A DNA stretch of 64,000 nt, from the NCBI GenBank assembly GCA_013215505.1, contig JABSQZ010000001.1:476033-540032 (forward strand). The letters run 5' to 3'. Position 1 is the first letter of the stretch. Each line of letters begins with the position of its first letter. The translations under genes and the position numbers were made by a program. The notes under the pieces are model-generated. The model did no database searches, was not told where the DNA came from, and saw nothing but the letters and a program-made list of their open reading frames with translations. Origin of the DNA: Oceanospirillaceae bacterium. Its GTDB lineage: Bacteria > Pseudomonadota > Gammaproteobacteria > Pseudomonadales > Balneatricaceae. Below, piece after piece: positions 47,728 through 58,560 of the stretch.

Positions 47728-48147
47728 AAGGCTGTAATGGTAGGCAGCAACCATTTGTAGTGCCTGCCAGTATATTGACTCTTAGCAGGTACCCGGCTAA
47801 AACACCCTGGCCATAGGATAAATCAGTCAACCGGACCAATAACCTTACACCTGAACACTGTGAATAAATATAAATTGATAAACCCCAGCGGAAAATTAGT
47901 TTATGTGTAAAACCACAGCCCTCCCTGATGAAAATCAACTAAATGTATTGCAACAGAGCTACCCAGTAGTAAATTATTACTGTATAATGCGCCATCCATA
48001 ATCTAGGAAAATATGCATTTACCAGCCTTTGTATGTATTAGCTTTTCCTTATAATCTGACCCTGTATCGCTGGTGATATAGGTTATGTGCTCGGATCTAG
48101 GCATAAATATTTATGCATGGACCGCGGCCCAAAAATAGGACATTTTC
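47728..48147 (+). promoter_or_regulatory. Long leader/promoter region of rpsA
   Basis: About 420 bases with no gene. TATAAT at 47983-47988 is a good -10 element, giving an approximately 150-base 5' leader. S1 in E. coli represses its own mRNA through a structured leader with a weak ribosome binding site; here the site before the ATG (AGGACATTTTCATG) is modest. The leader contains GCATAAATATTTATGC at about 48102-48117, a perfect 16-nt palindrome. Confidence 0.55.
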
Positions 48148-49827
48148 ATGAGCGAAAGCTTTGCTGACATGTTTGAAGAATCTCTTCTGACACTCGATAT
48201 GAAACCAGGTACTTTAGTTACTGGTGAAGTTGTTGACATCGATAACGACTGGGTTACCGTACACGCTGGACTTAAGTCTGAAGCTGTTATCCCACGTATT
48301 CAATTCCTCAACGATGCTGGCGAACTAGAAATTTCAATCGGTGATAGCGTTAAAGTATCTCTAGAATCTGTAGAAGACGGATTCGGTGAGACTAAACTTT
48401 CTCGCGAAAAAGCGAAACGCGCTGAAGCTTGGGAAGTACTACAAGCTAAATTTGACAACGAAGAAACTGTACAAGGTTTCATCAATGGCAAAGTTAAAGG
48501 TGGTTTCACTGTTAACGTTAATAACATCCAGGGTTTCTTACCAGGTTCTTTGGTAGATGTACGCCCAGTACGTGACGTTGACCACTTGGAAGGCAAAGAG
48601 CTAGACTTCAAACTAATCAAGCTTGATCCTAAACGCAACAACATCGTTGTTTCACGTCGTGCCGTGCTTCAAGAAGCCAACAGCGCACAACGCGATGAAA
48701 TTTTAGCTTCTCTAGAAGAAGGCCAAACGGCTAAAGGCTTCGTTAAGAACCTTACTAACTACGGTGCATTCATCGATCTAGGTGGTGTTGATGGTCTTCT
48801 ACATATCACTGATATGGCTTGGAAGCGCATCTCTCACCCAAGTGAAATGCTTAACCCTGGTGATGAAATTTCAGTTAAAATCATCAAGTTCGACAAAGAG
48901 TCTGGTCGTATTTCTCTTGGTCTTAAGCAACTTTCTGAAGATCCGTGGGAAGCTATCAAGAACCGCTACCCAGCTGGCTCTAAAGTACAAGCTAAAATCA
49001 CTAACCTTACTGATTACGGCTGCTTTGCTTCAATCGAAGATGGTGTTGAAGGTCTAGTTCACGTTTCAGAAATGTCTTGGACTAACAAAAACATCCACCC
49101 ATCTAAAGTTGTTCAGATCGGTGAATCACTAGAAGTGATGATCTTAGATGTTGACGAAGAGCGTCGTCGTATCTCACTAGGTATCAAACAGTGTACTGTT
49201 AATCCTTGGACTGCATTCTCTGAGAAGTATGCAACTAACGATAAAGTTTCTGGTTCTATCAAGACAATCACTGATTTCGGTATCTTTGTTGGTCTAGAAA
49301 ATGAACTTGACGGCTTAGTTCACATGTCTGACATCAGCTGGGAAGGCGATCCAGAAGCCTCTCTACGCGAATACAAGAAGGGCGACAATGTTGAAGCCGT
49401 TATCTTGTCTATCGACGCAGAAAAAGAGCGCATCTCTCTGGGCATCAAGCAAATGGACAGCGATCCATTCGCCGAGTATGTTACAGCCAACGACAAGAAC
49501 ACTATCGTTAATGGTAGCGTGAAGTCTGTTGACGCTAAAGGCGCTGTAATCGAACTTGCCGAAGGCATCGAAGGTTACTTGAAAGTATCTGAAATCAGTG
49601 TTGATCGCATCGAAGATGCAACAACTGCACTGAAAGTAGGCGATTCTGTAGAAGCTAAGATCACTAACATTGATCGTCGCAACCGCAACATCACTCTTTC
49701 TGTACGTGCTAAAGATCAAGCTGACGAGAAAGCTGCTATTGCCGCTGTTCGTAACGTTGAAGTTAAGACTGCTGGTCCAACTACAATCGGCGATCTAATC
49801 AAAGCGCAAATGGCTAACAAAGACTAA
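48148..49827 (+). CDS. rpsA: 30S ribosomal protein S1
   Basis: A 559-residue RNA-binding protein with six S1 (OB-fold) repeats, the same length as E. coli S1 (557). Repeats start at about residues 20, 105, 190, 275, 362 and 450; [20 protein letters not shown] is the standard linker after repeat 2, and [20 protein letters not shown] the core of repeat 3. It helps recruit mRNA to the 30S subunit. Codon use is markedly more restricted than in neighbours, as expected for high expression. cmk and ihfB, common neighbours, are absent. Confidence 0.97.
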   Translation: MSESFADMFEESLLTLDMKPGTLVTGEVVDIDNDWVTVHAGLKSEAVIPRIQFLNDAGELEISIGDSVKVSLESVEDGFGETKLSREKAKRAEAWEVLQAKFDNEETVQGFINGKVKGGFTVNVNNIQGFLPGSLVDVRPVRDVDHLEGKELDFKLIKLDPKRNNIVVSRRAVLQEANSAQRDEILASLEEGQTAKGFVKNLTNYGAFIDLGGVDGLLHITDMAWKRISHPSEMLNPGDEISVKIIKFDKESGRISLGLKQLSEDPWEAIKNRYPAGSKVQAKITNLTDYGCFASIEDGVEGLVHVSEMSWTNKNIHPSKVVQIGESLEVMILDVDEERRRISLGIKQCTVNPWTAFSEKYATNDKVSGSIKTITDFGIFVGLENELDGLVHMSDISWEGDPEASLREYKKGDNVEAVILSIDAEKERISLGIKQMDSDPFAEYVTANDKNTIVNGSVKSVDAKGAVIELAEGIEGYLKVSEISVDRIEDATTALKVGDSVEAKITNIDRRNRNITLSVRAKDQADEKAAIAAVRNVEVKTAGPTTIGDLIKAQMANKD

Positions 49828-49851
49828 TATTATTACTTAGTGTTTTGCCAC

Positions 49852-49878
49852 AACTGCCAGCTCCATGAGCTGGCAGTT
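49852..49878 (+). terminator. Terminator after rpsA
   Basis: AACTGCCAGCTC (49852-49863) pairs perfectly with GAGCTGGCAGTT (49867-49878) around a 3-nt loop, 25 bases after the rpsA stop. Confidence 0.8.
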
Positions 49879-50102
49879 TATCCACAACCCTCAAGCAAAC
49901 ATAGCTTGTGAGTAAATATTCACTACCCATGCCCCAACCTCTCTAGCTGTTACCGATAAAACACCCAGACACAGGCAATCATCAGCCACTACGCCTTAGC
50001 GAAACCATAATCGAGTCCAGAAATAGCAAAAATTTATGTCGCTACATTTGCCGTGCTAACCCCTGGCCACACACGACAATTGTAACTATTGTGACCTATG
50101 CA

Positions 50103-50540
50103 CTAGAGCAGTACATAGTCGATCAATTGATCGGGTTCAATCTCTTTATCTGTAACTTCATAGACACTCAATACTGACGCATGCGCCTTGATCACCGTGT
50201 CAGCTCGGCCTGTCACCAGCGGATGCCAGTCCGGCAAATCTTTACCTTCATTAATCAACCGATAACTACAAGTCGGCGGCAACCAATGAAAATCCACTAC
50301 ATCTTGTGGTCGTAATTTTACACAGTTAGGCACTAAACGACTGCGATCTTTGTACTGGGTGCAATGACAATTAGTTTTATCTAATAAATGACAGACCACT
50401 GAAGTGTAAAAAACCTCCAGTGTTTCGTCGTCTTCAACTTTCTGCAAACAACAGAGTGCACAGCCATCACAGAGCGACTCCCACTCAGGAGCCGTCATCT
50501 GCTGCAGACTCTTACGCCGCCAAAATACTTGCTGTGCCAT
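50103..50540 (-). CDS. YcgN family cysteine cluster protein
   Basis: A 145-residue protein of the UPF0260/YcgN family. The Cys cluster begins CDGCALCCLQK and continues VVCHLLDKTNCHC and VPNCVKL, likely binding Zn or an Fe-S cluster. WLPPTCSYRL and WHPLVTG are further family marks. Its role is unknown. It follows the ycgL-like gene by 30 bases; the order rnd, ycgL, ycgN is seen in Pseudomonas-like genomes. Confidence 0.9.
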   Translation of the reverse strand: MAQQVFWRRKSLQQMTAPEWESLCDGCALCCLQKVEDDETLEVFYTSVVCHLLDKTNCHCTQYKDRSRLVPNCVKLRPQDVVDFHWLPPTCSYRLINEGKDLPDWHPLVTGRADTVIKAHASVLSVYEVTDKEIEPDQLIDYVLL

Positions 50541-50570
50541 TATCTAATCCAGGTCTTTATCTTTAACAAA

Positions 50571-50858
50571 CTATCTAACACCTGTAGTTGGCCTATCATG
50601 ATGCAAATCCAACATGTAGTCCTCTTTAGGTGGCGGCATCTGCAAGTAAAAGCCTTGTGCCAGCAACTCTGCCAGTAACTTCTTAGTGTCCACCCGAGCC
50701 AATTCCCGCTTGGCAGTTAACGGCATATCCATGATATGGATGGCCTTACCAAAAACTTGCAGTAGATTATCGGGTACCTTGGCTAATTTATCAGCTTTCT
50801 CAACGTACAAGTACATCTCATCTTTACGCGAACTTTTATATATCGATATAATTTTCAT
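50571..50858 (-). CDS. YcgL domain-containing protein
   Basis: A 95-residue YcgL-fold protein. Start IISIYKSSRKDEMYLYVEKA, then VPDNLLQVFGKAIHIMDM and a C-terminal QGFYLQMPPPKED are all diagnostic. No enzymatic function is established. It lies between rnd and the ycgN-like gene in one orientation, 66 bases after rnd. Confidence 0.92.
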   Translation of the reverse strand: MKIISIYKSSRKDEMYLYVEKADKLAKVPDNLLQVFGKAIHIMDMPLTAKRELARVDTKKLLAELLAQGFYLQMPPPKEDYMLDLHHDRPTTGVR

Positions 50859-50924
50859 ACTTTCTTTTCTAGTTTCATAGCATAGGAAATAACGCTATTT
50901 ATGTTTTCTTTGTCACAGCGACAG

Positions 50925-52106
50925 CTATTCATCAAACTGACGCATCTTTTCCAGCACTTGATCACCGATCAACTGCTCTCGCCAGCCCTGCAAACCCTCA
51001 GGAATACGGTACTCACCGTAGAGCTGCCGAGTTCTGACCAGCGCTTCTAAATCTTTTTTACGCAACAGCATCTCCACCGCTATCCCTTCACGCTCGGCTG
51101 CCGCCACCGCTATTTGGCGGATTTTTTTGAAACGTTTATTCCAAATCGGATCTATAGGTTTGTTTATTTTCTGTACTTCACCGAACTGCGCCAATCCCGC
51201 TTTAGCAGCATCCAGGATAGCTAAAATTGCCACCCCATCTTCGCGGATATTTTTACTGCGCATCTCTTCTACTCTACCTAACCCAGCGGTATTAACTGGC
51301 CAGGTATTGATGATAGAAATAATAGTCTGATTTTTCAACAGCCAGTTTCTTGGCATATTCCTGCGCCGACATTCATCTTCACGCCAGCGAGCCAGTTCTT
51401 TCAAAGCGACTAACTTGTAGTCGGCAATACTCCACAGCTGACTAAAACGCAAATAATAGTTTTCACTCTCCAGGGTACTGTCAACACTTTCCAATGCGCT
51501 TAAATTCCTGACACTGTCTTCTAAAAACCAGGGGTAGCAATTACGGTCTTGCATTTGCTTGATTTGTAACTGACAAACCTCCGCCAGATAAGCCACATCC
51601 AGCGCCGCATACAGCTCTTGTTTTGTGGTCAACGGGCGCTGCAGCCAATTTGAAGTAGTCTCTGCCTTACCGATGGTGATCTGCAAGGTATGCTCTAACA
51701 AGCGCTGCAACCCCATTGTAAAGCCCCAGCCGAGAAAAGCAGCGGCTATCTGGGTATCATACAATGGTTTAGGCAGCACACCGACCAATTGATTAAACAA
51801 CTCCAGGTCTTCGCTGCCGGCATGGATTATTTTTAGCACCGAACTGGCTTGAAATAATTCCGCCAGCGGCTGATAGTCAGTAATTTTTAACGGATCTATC
51901 AAATAACACTGTTGATCATCGCCAATTTGAATCAGACCGGCTATCGGATAAAAAGTATCAACCCGTTGAAATTCGGTGTCTATCGCTATCATCGGTAGCG
52001 TTAACCAATACTGGCAGCGCTGTTGCAACTCTTCGTTGCTATTGACGTAAACTGGCTGCTGCGCACTGCGCTCCAGTTGCTGCCAATCGTAATTCTTTTT
52101 TTGCAT
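50925..52106 (-). CDS. rnd: Ribonuclease D
   Basis: A 393-residue 3'-5' exoribonuclease acting in tRNA 3'-end maturation. DEDD catalytic motifs: IAIDTEFQRVDTF, IIHAGSEDLELFN and the final DVAYLAEVC (DEDDy type). Two HRDC domains follow (about 210-290 and 300-375; LKELARWREDECRRRNMPRN). Length resembles E. coli RNase D (375). Confidence 0.95.
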   Translation of the reverse strand: MQKKNYDWQQLERSAQQPVYVNSNEELQQRCQYWLTLPMIAIDTEFQRVDTFYPIAGLIQIGDDQQCYLIDPLKITDYQPLAELFQASSVLKIIHAGSEDLELFNQLVGVLPKPLYDTQIAAAFLGWGFTMGLQRLLEHTLQITIGKAETTSNWLQRPLTTKQELYAALDVAYLAEVCQLQIKQMQDRNCYPWFLEDSVRNLSALESVDSTLESENYYLRFSQLWSIADYKLVALKELARWREDECRRRNMPRNWLLKNQTIISIINTWPVNTAGLGRVEEMRSKNIREDGVAILAILDAAKAGLAQFGEVQKINKPIDPIWNKRFKKIRQIAVAAAEREGIAVEMLLRKKDLEALVRTRQLYGEYRIPEGLQGWREQLIGDQVLEKMRQFDE

Positions 52107-52150
52107 AGTTTACCTAGTTAAACACTTCAGCCTAGCTTGGCCGAGTATTT

Positions 52151-52747
52151 TTAAATTGCTCGGCGCCCAGCCATGGCGTGGGCCAATGTACCACCGTCTA
52201 CATACTCAAGCTCACCGCCTACAGGTACTCCATGAGCAATACGTGAAACTTTCATCTCCAATTGCTGCAATTGCTCGGCGATATAATGCGCAGTAGCTTC
52301 ACCTTCAACGGTTGGGTTTGTGGCCAATATAAGCTCATCCAGCTGCCCCAGCGTCAGCCTGTTAACTAGCTTATCTATCCCTAAATCATCGGGACCAATA
52401 CCGTCTAACGGTGATAGATGCCCACCCAAAACGTAATATAAGCCATTAAAACCACCCGTTTGCTCTATCGCCAGCACATCCATAGGCGTCTCAACGACGC
52501 AGAGCAGTTTCTGGTTGCGACTTTGGTCGGCACAGAGTGGACAGAGCTCCGTTTCGCTTAAGGTTGAGCAACACTCGCACCTGCCCAACTCTGTGACCGC
52601 TGTGCGCAGTATATCGGACAACAACAGCGCCGCATCCTGCTCACGCTCCAGCAAATGAAATGCCATACGCTGTGCCGATTTCGGCCCCACACCTGGCAGA
52701 CAGCGCAAAGCACTGATTAACTGCTGGATTAACGGAGACAATGACAT
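52151..52747 (-). CDS. recR: Recombination protein RecR
   Basis: A 198-residue RecFOR-pathway protein. It has an N-terminal helix-hairpin-helix ([20 protein letters not shown]), a C4 zinc finger ([16 protein letters not shown]) and a Toprim domain ([34 protein letters not shown]). RecR assists loading of RecA at gaps. It begins 2 bases after ybaB stops; dnaX-ybaB-recR is the classical order. Confidence 0.97.
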   Translation of the reverse strand: MSLSPLIQQLISALRCLPGVGPKSAQRMAFHLLEREQDAALLLSDILRTAVTELGRCECCSTLSETELCPLCADQSRNQKLLCVVETPMDVLAIEQTGGFNGLYYVLGGHLSPLDGIGPDDLGIDKLVNRLTLGQLDELILATNPTVEGEATAHYIAEQLQQLEMKVSRIAHGVPVGGELEYVDGGTLAHAMAGRRAI

Positions 52748-52749
52748 AA

Positions 52750-53076
52750 CTAAAACGGCATCTGAAAGCCAGGCGGAAGACCCATGCCTCCAGCTACTTT
52801 ACCCATTTCAGACTTAGAGTGTGCTTCAACTTTGCGTACCGCATCATTCACCGCTGCCGCTATTAGATCTTCTAAAATTTCTTTATCTTCTTGCATAAGA
52901 CTTGAATCAATATTGACACTTTTTACATCGTGCCGACCATTCATAACGATTTTCACCAACCCGGCGCCAGATTCACCATTGACTTCAGTATTGGCAACAG
53001 CCTCCTGGGCTTTTTGCATCTCAGCCTGCATCTGCTGTGCCTGCTTCATGATACCGTCCATTCCACCTTTAAACAT
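52750..53076 (-). CDS. ybaB: YbaB/EbfC nucleoid-associated protein
   Basis: From Met at 53076, 108 residues: [20 protein letters not shown] is the standard start; [20 protein letters not shown] and a Gly-rich tail ([13 protein letters not shown]) follow. EbfC proteins bind DNA as dimers. The frame is open to 53124, overlapping dnaX by 4 bases; the shorter start has GAGTATC spacing and matches the family length of about 109. Confidence 0.94.
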   Translation of the reverse strand: MFKGGMDGIMKQAQQMQAEMQKAQEAVANTEVNGESGAGLVKIVMNGRHDVKSVNIDSSLMQEDKEILEDLIAAAVNDAVRKVEAHSKSEMGKVAGGMGLPPGFQMPF

Positions 53077-53120
53077 GATACTCACTCTACTCCTGAAATT
53101 TATTGATAGCTCAGCTGAGG

Positions 53121-55376
53121 TCAATCAACTGGCATAATTGATGAGCGATCTATTTCAGCACTAAACACCGAGACTAATTGCTGCACTAGTTGATCCCCTT
53201 GAAAACTCGCTATCGCCTGTCTTAAGCGCTTTGCCCGCAACTGTTCAAAACATTGCCAGGGCGTTTCTCGGGTGCTTTGCTGACTATCGTAACTAACTGT
53301 TATTTCTCTATTAAAATACTGACTCAGGAGTGTTTGTATTCTCTCGCGCTGAGTGGTATCCAATACATTTTTTTGTACTTTAGAGACGTTAAATTCTACC
53401 CGGCTGTCCGCTATCGACTCCAGGGATAAGTTTTCTGCAATATGCGCGGTCATACCAGTAAAACCTATAGCACCAACCAGAGCAGGCCAGTCATCTAAGC
53501 CTAGTTGGGCAAAATCAGTCACCGCTGCATCCAGAAATTGACTGATATTAATTTGGCTGGGAGCACTTAGAGAAACGCCGGCCGAATCTTCTGTATCGTC
53601 CACCTGCACTGCTATTTCACTTGCTGCAACTTCAACAGCTGCAGTTTGTTGATAGGCCTGATTCTGATCTTCCCAGGGTGCCAAATCCACCACAGAGTGC
53701 CCAGCGACAGGTGCTGGGTGCGACATGTTACTCACAATTGCTGCTGAATCTAAATTATCGGCCTCTTCAGTCGCTGTATTAGTTTTTTTTTCTGCATTTA
53801 TTGCATTAACAGATGAGCCTGTTATCGGTTCTAGAACTGCTGTCTTAGTATTCGCCATTGGCGGAGTAACTAGCTGATCTACAGATGCAGCTTCAGCAAC
53901 TGCCGATGGTTCAGCTGCTGGCTGATGGACTGACTGATGATTTTCTGCCATGTCATTAATAGCATCACTGGTAGTCATCTCTGAATGACTTGGGGCCTGT
54001 ACAGCAGTGACTGCCTGGCTACCGACTGGTGCAGCTTCAGGCATTTGTGCCTGCATAACACTGTTGGTTGCTGTTACTGGGCCAGCCGATAGATCATCTT
54101 TTTTTTCGACTGTCGCGGACACCACCGCTAAAGCAACAGTTTCATTACTGCTGCTTGCAATAGCGTTGTCATTAACAACTTGCTCAGCGATCCCAGCTGA
54201 CACTGTTGTACCCTGCTCAGTATTCGAATCTTGATTGGAGCTGTCTGGCTTCGCATCTTCTAACAAACTCTTTGGCTGCAGATGCTGACTCTGGGCCGGT
54301 CTGAACGCCAACATGCGCATCAAAGTCATTTCCAACCCCTCTCGGGCATCGGGAACGAAAGGCAAGTCTTTGCGACCCATCAACGCTATCTGGTAAAACA
54401 ACTGCACATCTTCCGCACTCAGCTGTTTAGCCAATTGACTCACTTGCTCTTTATCGCCCATGCTGTTGTCCAGAGCAGCAGGCACGGTTTGAGCAATAGC
54501 AACACGGTGTAATAAGCTGACAATGTCACCCAGGACATTATTATAATCCGGTGAGAACTGCGCTAAATCAGCGACGTTGTTCAGCAGCGCCAAACCATCT
54601 CCAGCCACCAGCGCGATCAATATCTCATAGACCAAACCTAAGTCAATCGTGCCCAACATCACCCGCACATCATTTTCACTGATGGCACCAGCACCAAAGG
54701 CAATCGATTGATCAGTCAAGCTCAAGGCGTCTCGCATTGAACCATCAGCCGATCTGGCCAGTAGCCACAGCGCCGCCTCTTCGAAGGGAACCTGCTCCTC
54801 ACTTAAGACATGCTTCAGGTGTTCCACTATGCGCTGGGGAATCATGTTTTTAAGATTAAATTGCAGACAGCGTGACAATACCGTCACCGGCAATTTTTGC
54901 GGATCAGTGGTTGCCAACAAAAATTTCACATGCGGAGGGGGTTCTTCCAAGGTTTTCAGCAGTGCATTGAAAGAGCTTTTTGATAACATATGTACTTCAT
55001 CGATCAAATAAACCTTAAAGCGACCTCTAGATGGTGCGTACTGAACGTTTTCTAACAATTCACGAGTATCTTCAACTTTGGTTCTGGAGGCGGCATCTAC
55101 TTCAATCAAATCAACGAATCGCCCCTCGGCAATCTCACAGCAGGCACTGCAAGTCCCACAAGGTTTGGAAGACACCCCCTGCTCGCAATTTAGTGCTTTA
55201 GCAAAAAGCCTGGCGATTGACGTTTTACCGACACCACGGGTACCTGTAAAGAGGTAGGCATGATGAAGCCGATTATCATCCAGAGCATTAATTAACGCTT
55301 TGAGGACGTGCTCTTGCCCGACCATCTCGGTAAATTGTTTTGGTCGCCACTTTCTGGCAAGAACTTGATAGCTCAT
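53121..55376 (-). CDS. dnaX: DNA polymerase III subunit tau (and predicted gamma)
   Basis: A 751-residue clamp-loader ATPase. Walker A is [18 protein letters not shown], the zinc module [10 protein letters not shown], Walker [21 protein letters not shown]. Domain III ends near residue 360. A long, low-complexity Ala/Ser/Thr-rich linker (about 370-610) leads to tau-specific domains IV-V ([20 protein letters not shown]) that bind DnaB and polymerase alpha. Codons 529-532 contain nine As in a row followed in the shifted frame by a stop, predicting a shorter gamma product. Tau and gamma are both made from dnaX in E. coli. Confidence 0.96.
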   Translation of the reverse strand: MSYQVLARKWRPKQFTEMVGQEHVLKALINALDDNRLHHAYLFTGTRGVGKTSIARLFAKALNCEQGVSSKPCGTCSACCEIAEGRFVDLIEVDAASRTKVEDTRELLENVQYAPSRGRFKVYLIDEVHMLSKSSFNALLKTLEEPPPHVKFLLATTDPQKLPVTVLSRCLQFNLKNMIPQRIVEHLKHVLSEEQVPFEEAALWLLARSADGSMRDALSLTDQSIAFGAGAISENDVRVMLGTIDLGLVYEILIALVAGDGLALLNNVADLAQFSPDYNNVLGDIVSLLHRVAIAQTVPAALDNSMGDKEQVSQLAKQLSAEDVQLFYQIALMGRKDLPFVPDAREGLEMTLMRMLAFRPAQSQHLQPKSLLEDAKPDSSNQDSNTEQGTTVSAGIAEQVVNDNAIASSSNETVALAVVSATVEKKDDLSAGPVTATNSVMQAQMPEAAPVGSQAVTAVQAPSHSEMTTSDAINDMAENHQSVHQPAAEPSAVAEAASVDQLVTPPMANTKTAVLEPITGSSVNAINAEKKTNTATEEADNLDSAAIVSNMSHPAPVAGHSVVDLAPWEDQNQAYQQTAAVEVAASEIAVQVDDTEDSAGVSLSAPSQINISQFLDAAVTDFAQLGLDDWPALVGAIGFTGMTAHIAENLSLESIADSRVEFNVSKVQKNVLDTTQRERIQTLLSQYFNREITVSYDSQQSTRETPWQCFEQLRAKRLRQAIASFQGDQLVQQLVSVFSAEIDRSSIMPVD
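53783..53791 (-). promoter_or_regulatory. A9 slippery run in dnaX (predicted frameshift/slippage site)
   Basis: On the coding strand GCA GAA AAA AAA ACT AAT contains nine consecutive As. A -1 ribosomal shift or an extra A in the mRNA changes the end to AAC TAA, giving a product of 532 residues that ends immediately after the run. Thermus thermophilus dnaX uses an A9 run in this way by transcriptional slippage. Confidence 0.65.
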
Positions 55377-55551
55377 AGATGTATGTTACCTAAGATAGTA
55401 ATTATGCATGGACAATAACAGCATTTTCAGCCCGGAAATCTGAGCCGCTATGCTAACGTTTAAGCTATCGAAAGGCCAATTTTTTGTGGTAAATTTGCAC
55501 ATTTCGCAGCCTTTGCAAACTAAAGTTTTGTGACTGATGCTGTAGGGAATA

Positions 55552-56352
55552 TTACTCAGGCAACTGCAGTAACAGCTGCATTTTATCGAGTTTTTGCTGT
55601 GATTTAGCTTTGAAATTTGCCCTGGCCTTAGAGCCTTTAGGTTTAGTCATGTAGTACAACAGTGAACTGCCCTGCTCCGGAGTCAGATTCTGTTCTTGCG
55701 CCCACTGAATGATAAAAGTGCAAAGAGTGGTATTTTGTTTATCTTCGATAGCGACAGCGATAGGTTGCTCGAGTATCTCACCCTGGCGAAAGCGCCGACA
55801 AATCACTTCATAACTGTAGCTAAACTGAGGGTAAGTATGTTTTTCCTCTTCACTGCGCAATTCAAACCAACCGGTATCTCGTCCGGCATGATAGACCACG
55901 GGGTGACTCCAGTTATGGGAACTTGGTTTAAGTGCGTGAAAACAAGCTTCGCGGTAGGCATGCTGAACACTGGGAAGACCAAAGGCATCATTGAGCAGCT
56001 GTAATATTTGAATAAATTCCGCGATACTCGGCGCCCAGGCTAACGTTTCTTTGGCGCGACTGACAGCCGCAACCAATTCAGCTTCAGAGTACTGGCCTAA
56101 ACTTAAGGCCCACTCACGTTTGGCAATACGCATTTCTGATTCAGTTTCAAAACTACTTTTAAATTTATGCCCATAAATAGCCATGAATCGAGTAAAAACC
56201 ATATTTATTAAGGTCTTAGTTTTCGCAGTTATTTCTACTTGTCGCGCCTGGGTCACTTCGGGCTGAGGATTACCAGCTGGTGTCGTGGATGTCCATGATT
56301 GCGGCCGTAATGCGTTTGCGTTTTTCCCGAGTATCTCTTTGGCTGTTTTCAT
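55552..56352 (-). CDS. Phage lambda P-like replication protein (helicase loader candidate)
   Basis: A 266-residue protein matching the lambda P replication family: TRFMAIYGHKFKSSF, REWALSLGQYSEAELVAAVS, the PS-box APSIAEFIQIL, and AYREACFHALKPSSHNWSHP. Lambda P loads DnaB helicase. There is no phage context; the gene lies beside dnaX and overlaps the DnaT-like gene by 83 bases in another frame. It is therefore likely a domesticated loader that works with that partner. The start is not certain: AGG lies about 10 bases before the ATG at 56352. Confidence 0.75.
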   Translation of the reverse strand: MKTAKEILGKNANALRPQSWTSTTPAGNPQPEVTQARQVEITAKTKTLINMVFTRFMAIYGHKFKSSFETESEMRIAKREWALSLGQYSEAELVAAVSRAKETLAWAPSIAEFIQILQLLNDAFGLPSVQHAYREACFHALKPSSHNWSHPVVYHAGRDTGWFELRSEEEKHTYPQFSYSYEVICRRFRQGEILEQPIAVAIEDKQNTTLCTFIIQWAQEQNLTPEQGSSLLYYMTKPKGSKARANFKAKSQQKLDKMQLLLQLPE

Positions 56353-57313
56353 GACGGTAACCTGTCTGCTGTTGTGAACTTAGTGCCTGGTTGCTGCTGG
56401 TTTGTTTTTTAACCCAGGCACGTTTTACCCAAGCTAAAAATTTTTGATCCCAGCTACGCTCCTTTTTATTTTTATCGCAATAAAACAACATGAACTCATC
56501 GATACAGTTATTGGCAAACTCATGCGGGATATTATTACGGGTTAAGCTGGTATAAAACATGCTCGATGGCTTCCAATCCATACTCATACTTTGCAATTGC
56601 TTATTTATTTCTTCCTGCTGGGCAAAGACTTGCTGTAATTCATCACTGGACCGTTTCTTCCAGCCGATGCTACCACCGAAAGAGGGAGCAGGGCCTATCC
56701 CCTTGATCACCATGCCATTATTAACCGGTGGTAAATTGCTAGAGTGAAGATCAGAGGTGTTGCGAACAGCACTTGTCTGCTGATTGACAAGGTGCTCTGT
56801 TTGGCGCTTAGGCAGAGCTCTGGTTGGAGGCGCAGGAGGCACATTATACACGGGTAGCGAACGGGTTGCCTGCGCCGCAAAGACCGGCTGATCGGCAACT
56901 AAGGCAGGAGTTACCACTGAAGCAGCTGGGGCTAAAGGTGCCTGATTTACCTTTTTGTCAGTTTCTACACTGTCGATACTGACAGCAGTGTCTGCGACAC
57001 TGTCAATTTCACTGATTATTACCTGATTTTCATAACACTTAATTGAGATTGCTCCCTGGCGGTGTAGACTGACACTTAATTGATCGAGCTTATCCTCATG
57101 CCAAAAATCTGTCAGAGCTACCCACTTAGCTTTAGATAAGGTCACTTTCATCAAGCTATTGTTTTGACAGCCTGGCGAAGCTGCATCTGCCAGGGACTCT
57201 TCTGCACTCGTGTTTAGCAATTGAGTACATAAAAAATACAGTAGCGATTCCTCTACACCATAGCGCCGTGCAAGAGAGGGATAAATTAATAGCGGAATTT
57301 CTGGGAAACTCAT
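56270..57313 (-). CDS. DnaT-like primosomal protein
   Basis: A 347-residue protein. The N-terminal 110 residues include LLIYPSLARRYGVEESLLYF and LSVSLHRQGAISIKCYENQV, a winged-helix-like region. A Pro/Ala-rich linker (about 110-230) is followed by a DnaT ssDNA-binding-like domain: MDWKPSSMFYTSLTRNNIPH and ERSWDQKFLAWVKRAWVK, near residues 245-305. DnaT acts in PriA-dependent replication restart. Its 3' end overlaps the lambda P-like gene, which points to a shared complex. E. coli DnaT is about 179 residues, so this is an extended version. Confidence 0.78.
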   Translation of the reverse strand: MSFPEIPLLIYPSLARRYGVEESLLYFLCTQLLNTSAEESLADAASPGCQNNSLMKVTLSKAKWVALTDFWHEDKLDQLSVSLHRQGAISIKCYENQVIISEIDSVADTAVSIDSVETDKKVNQAPLAPAASVVTPALVADQPVFAAQATRSLPVYNVPPAPPTRALPKRQTEHLVNQQTSAVRNTSDLHSSNLPPVNNGMVIKGIGPAPSFGGSIGWKKRSSDELQQVFAQQEEINKQLQSMSMDWKPSSMFYTSLTRNNIPHEFANNCIDEFMLFYCDKNKKERSWDQKFLAWVKRAWVKKQTSSNQALSSQQQTGYRHENSQRDTREKRKRITAAIMDIHDTSW

Positions 57314-58560
57314 GGATCCTCAACAATTTATAATTAGACGACAGCAAAGTATAATACTGCTTAATTGACAGATTTCAGCACTGCAGCTAAAGGAATTAAC
57401 TCAAAGTCTTAGCTAAGTAATATGATCTAAAACACCACCGGAACTGATTTCAGTAATGGGATTATATCAGCCTCAGATAATCTTGTGCTGATTCCTTTGC
57501 GTAAACAGACATGTAAATAATTTTTTGTAACTTCTCTGTCCGTTGCAAAACAATCATAACCAACCAGCAATTGACCACTTTAGCGCTCAACCTGGCCGTG
57601 CACTGAATGGGCTTGCATCTCCCCTTACCTAGACTGCTACTTTACCGGCTTTTCCCCGCTCATGATACTGCAAAGTTAAAATGGCAATAACGAAAATTCT
57701 GTATATAACATAAACTCAGAGTTCAACTGTAACTCTTCTTTTAGTCTCTAAATTTATGCAATCGTCGATTATTACCAGGCGAAATAAATCTTCCCAAATT
57801 GTAACCTGCGAAGCCAAAAAGAAGTTCTGAGATTTATCCTCGAACAGCTCCGGGGAGCTCGTTGTTGCTTAGGAATATGTAAACAAACACATTTTTTTGA
57901 TTAGTATGCGGGCTATATTTTTTTTATGCACTTCATATTTTATAGTTGCTGCCGCTAGTTATATTATGTTGAGGGCACCTTTAGCCCACTTACGCTGTTA
58001 TAGATCGAGACGAAAAACTACATTTAACATCCTGAGGGTAAGACAAGCATTGCAATTGTGTCTGGGGACATGGAACTCAGCGTATAATTTCACTGTTGAT
58101 GTACACATGCACAGAAGAGTAGCCGCCTAAATTATGTGTATAAATTCGCCACCTTCTCTTCGGGCTCTAAAGCACTCAGGTGCAGCCATGCTGACACAGT
58201 GGACGACCAGTACTTTGCAAGTTCCTGACAAACTAAATAACCGCTTTATAACCCGCCCCAGGGGCTTACAGAAAGGCATGGACTTGTTCGCACACTCCCT
58301 AAGTAAAGGATCACTGTAGCAGCGCCTTTACAAAAGCACAGCAGATTTGTTGCTATATCCCCTGATCGGGAAACTAAGCAATAAAAATATCTTCCCGCCA
58401 GGGGCTAGTAATGGTCTGCTGTTGGCATGACAAGCAAAGCCAAAAAATGACGACTTTGCTAACTTATTAATTTCATGTACATTTACATCTAATATAGTGT
58501 TTGCTGGCGGTAAAATTAGTGCCTGGTTAGTAACAGAAGTCCTGGAGGTGAAACGAATAT
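57314..58560. other. Long gene-free stretch with a dispersed repeat copy
   Basis: About 1.25 kb between the DnaT-like gene and the GGDEF/EAL gene. Short frames at 57897-58130 and 58134-58319 have no family features and no convincing ribosome binding sites. GGACTTGTTCGCA at 58280-58292 repeats the sequence seen at 31566-31578. Otherwise nothing was recognised. Confidence 0.55.

Noticed and set aside
57897..58319. Two short open frames upstream of the GGDEF/EAL gene
   Set aside because: No recognisable domain or ribosome binding site; more likely chance frames in a long intergenic region.
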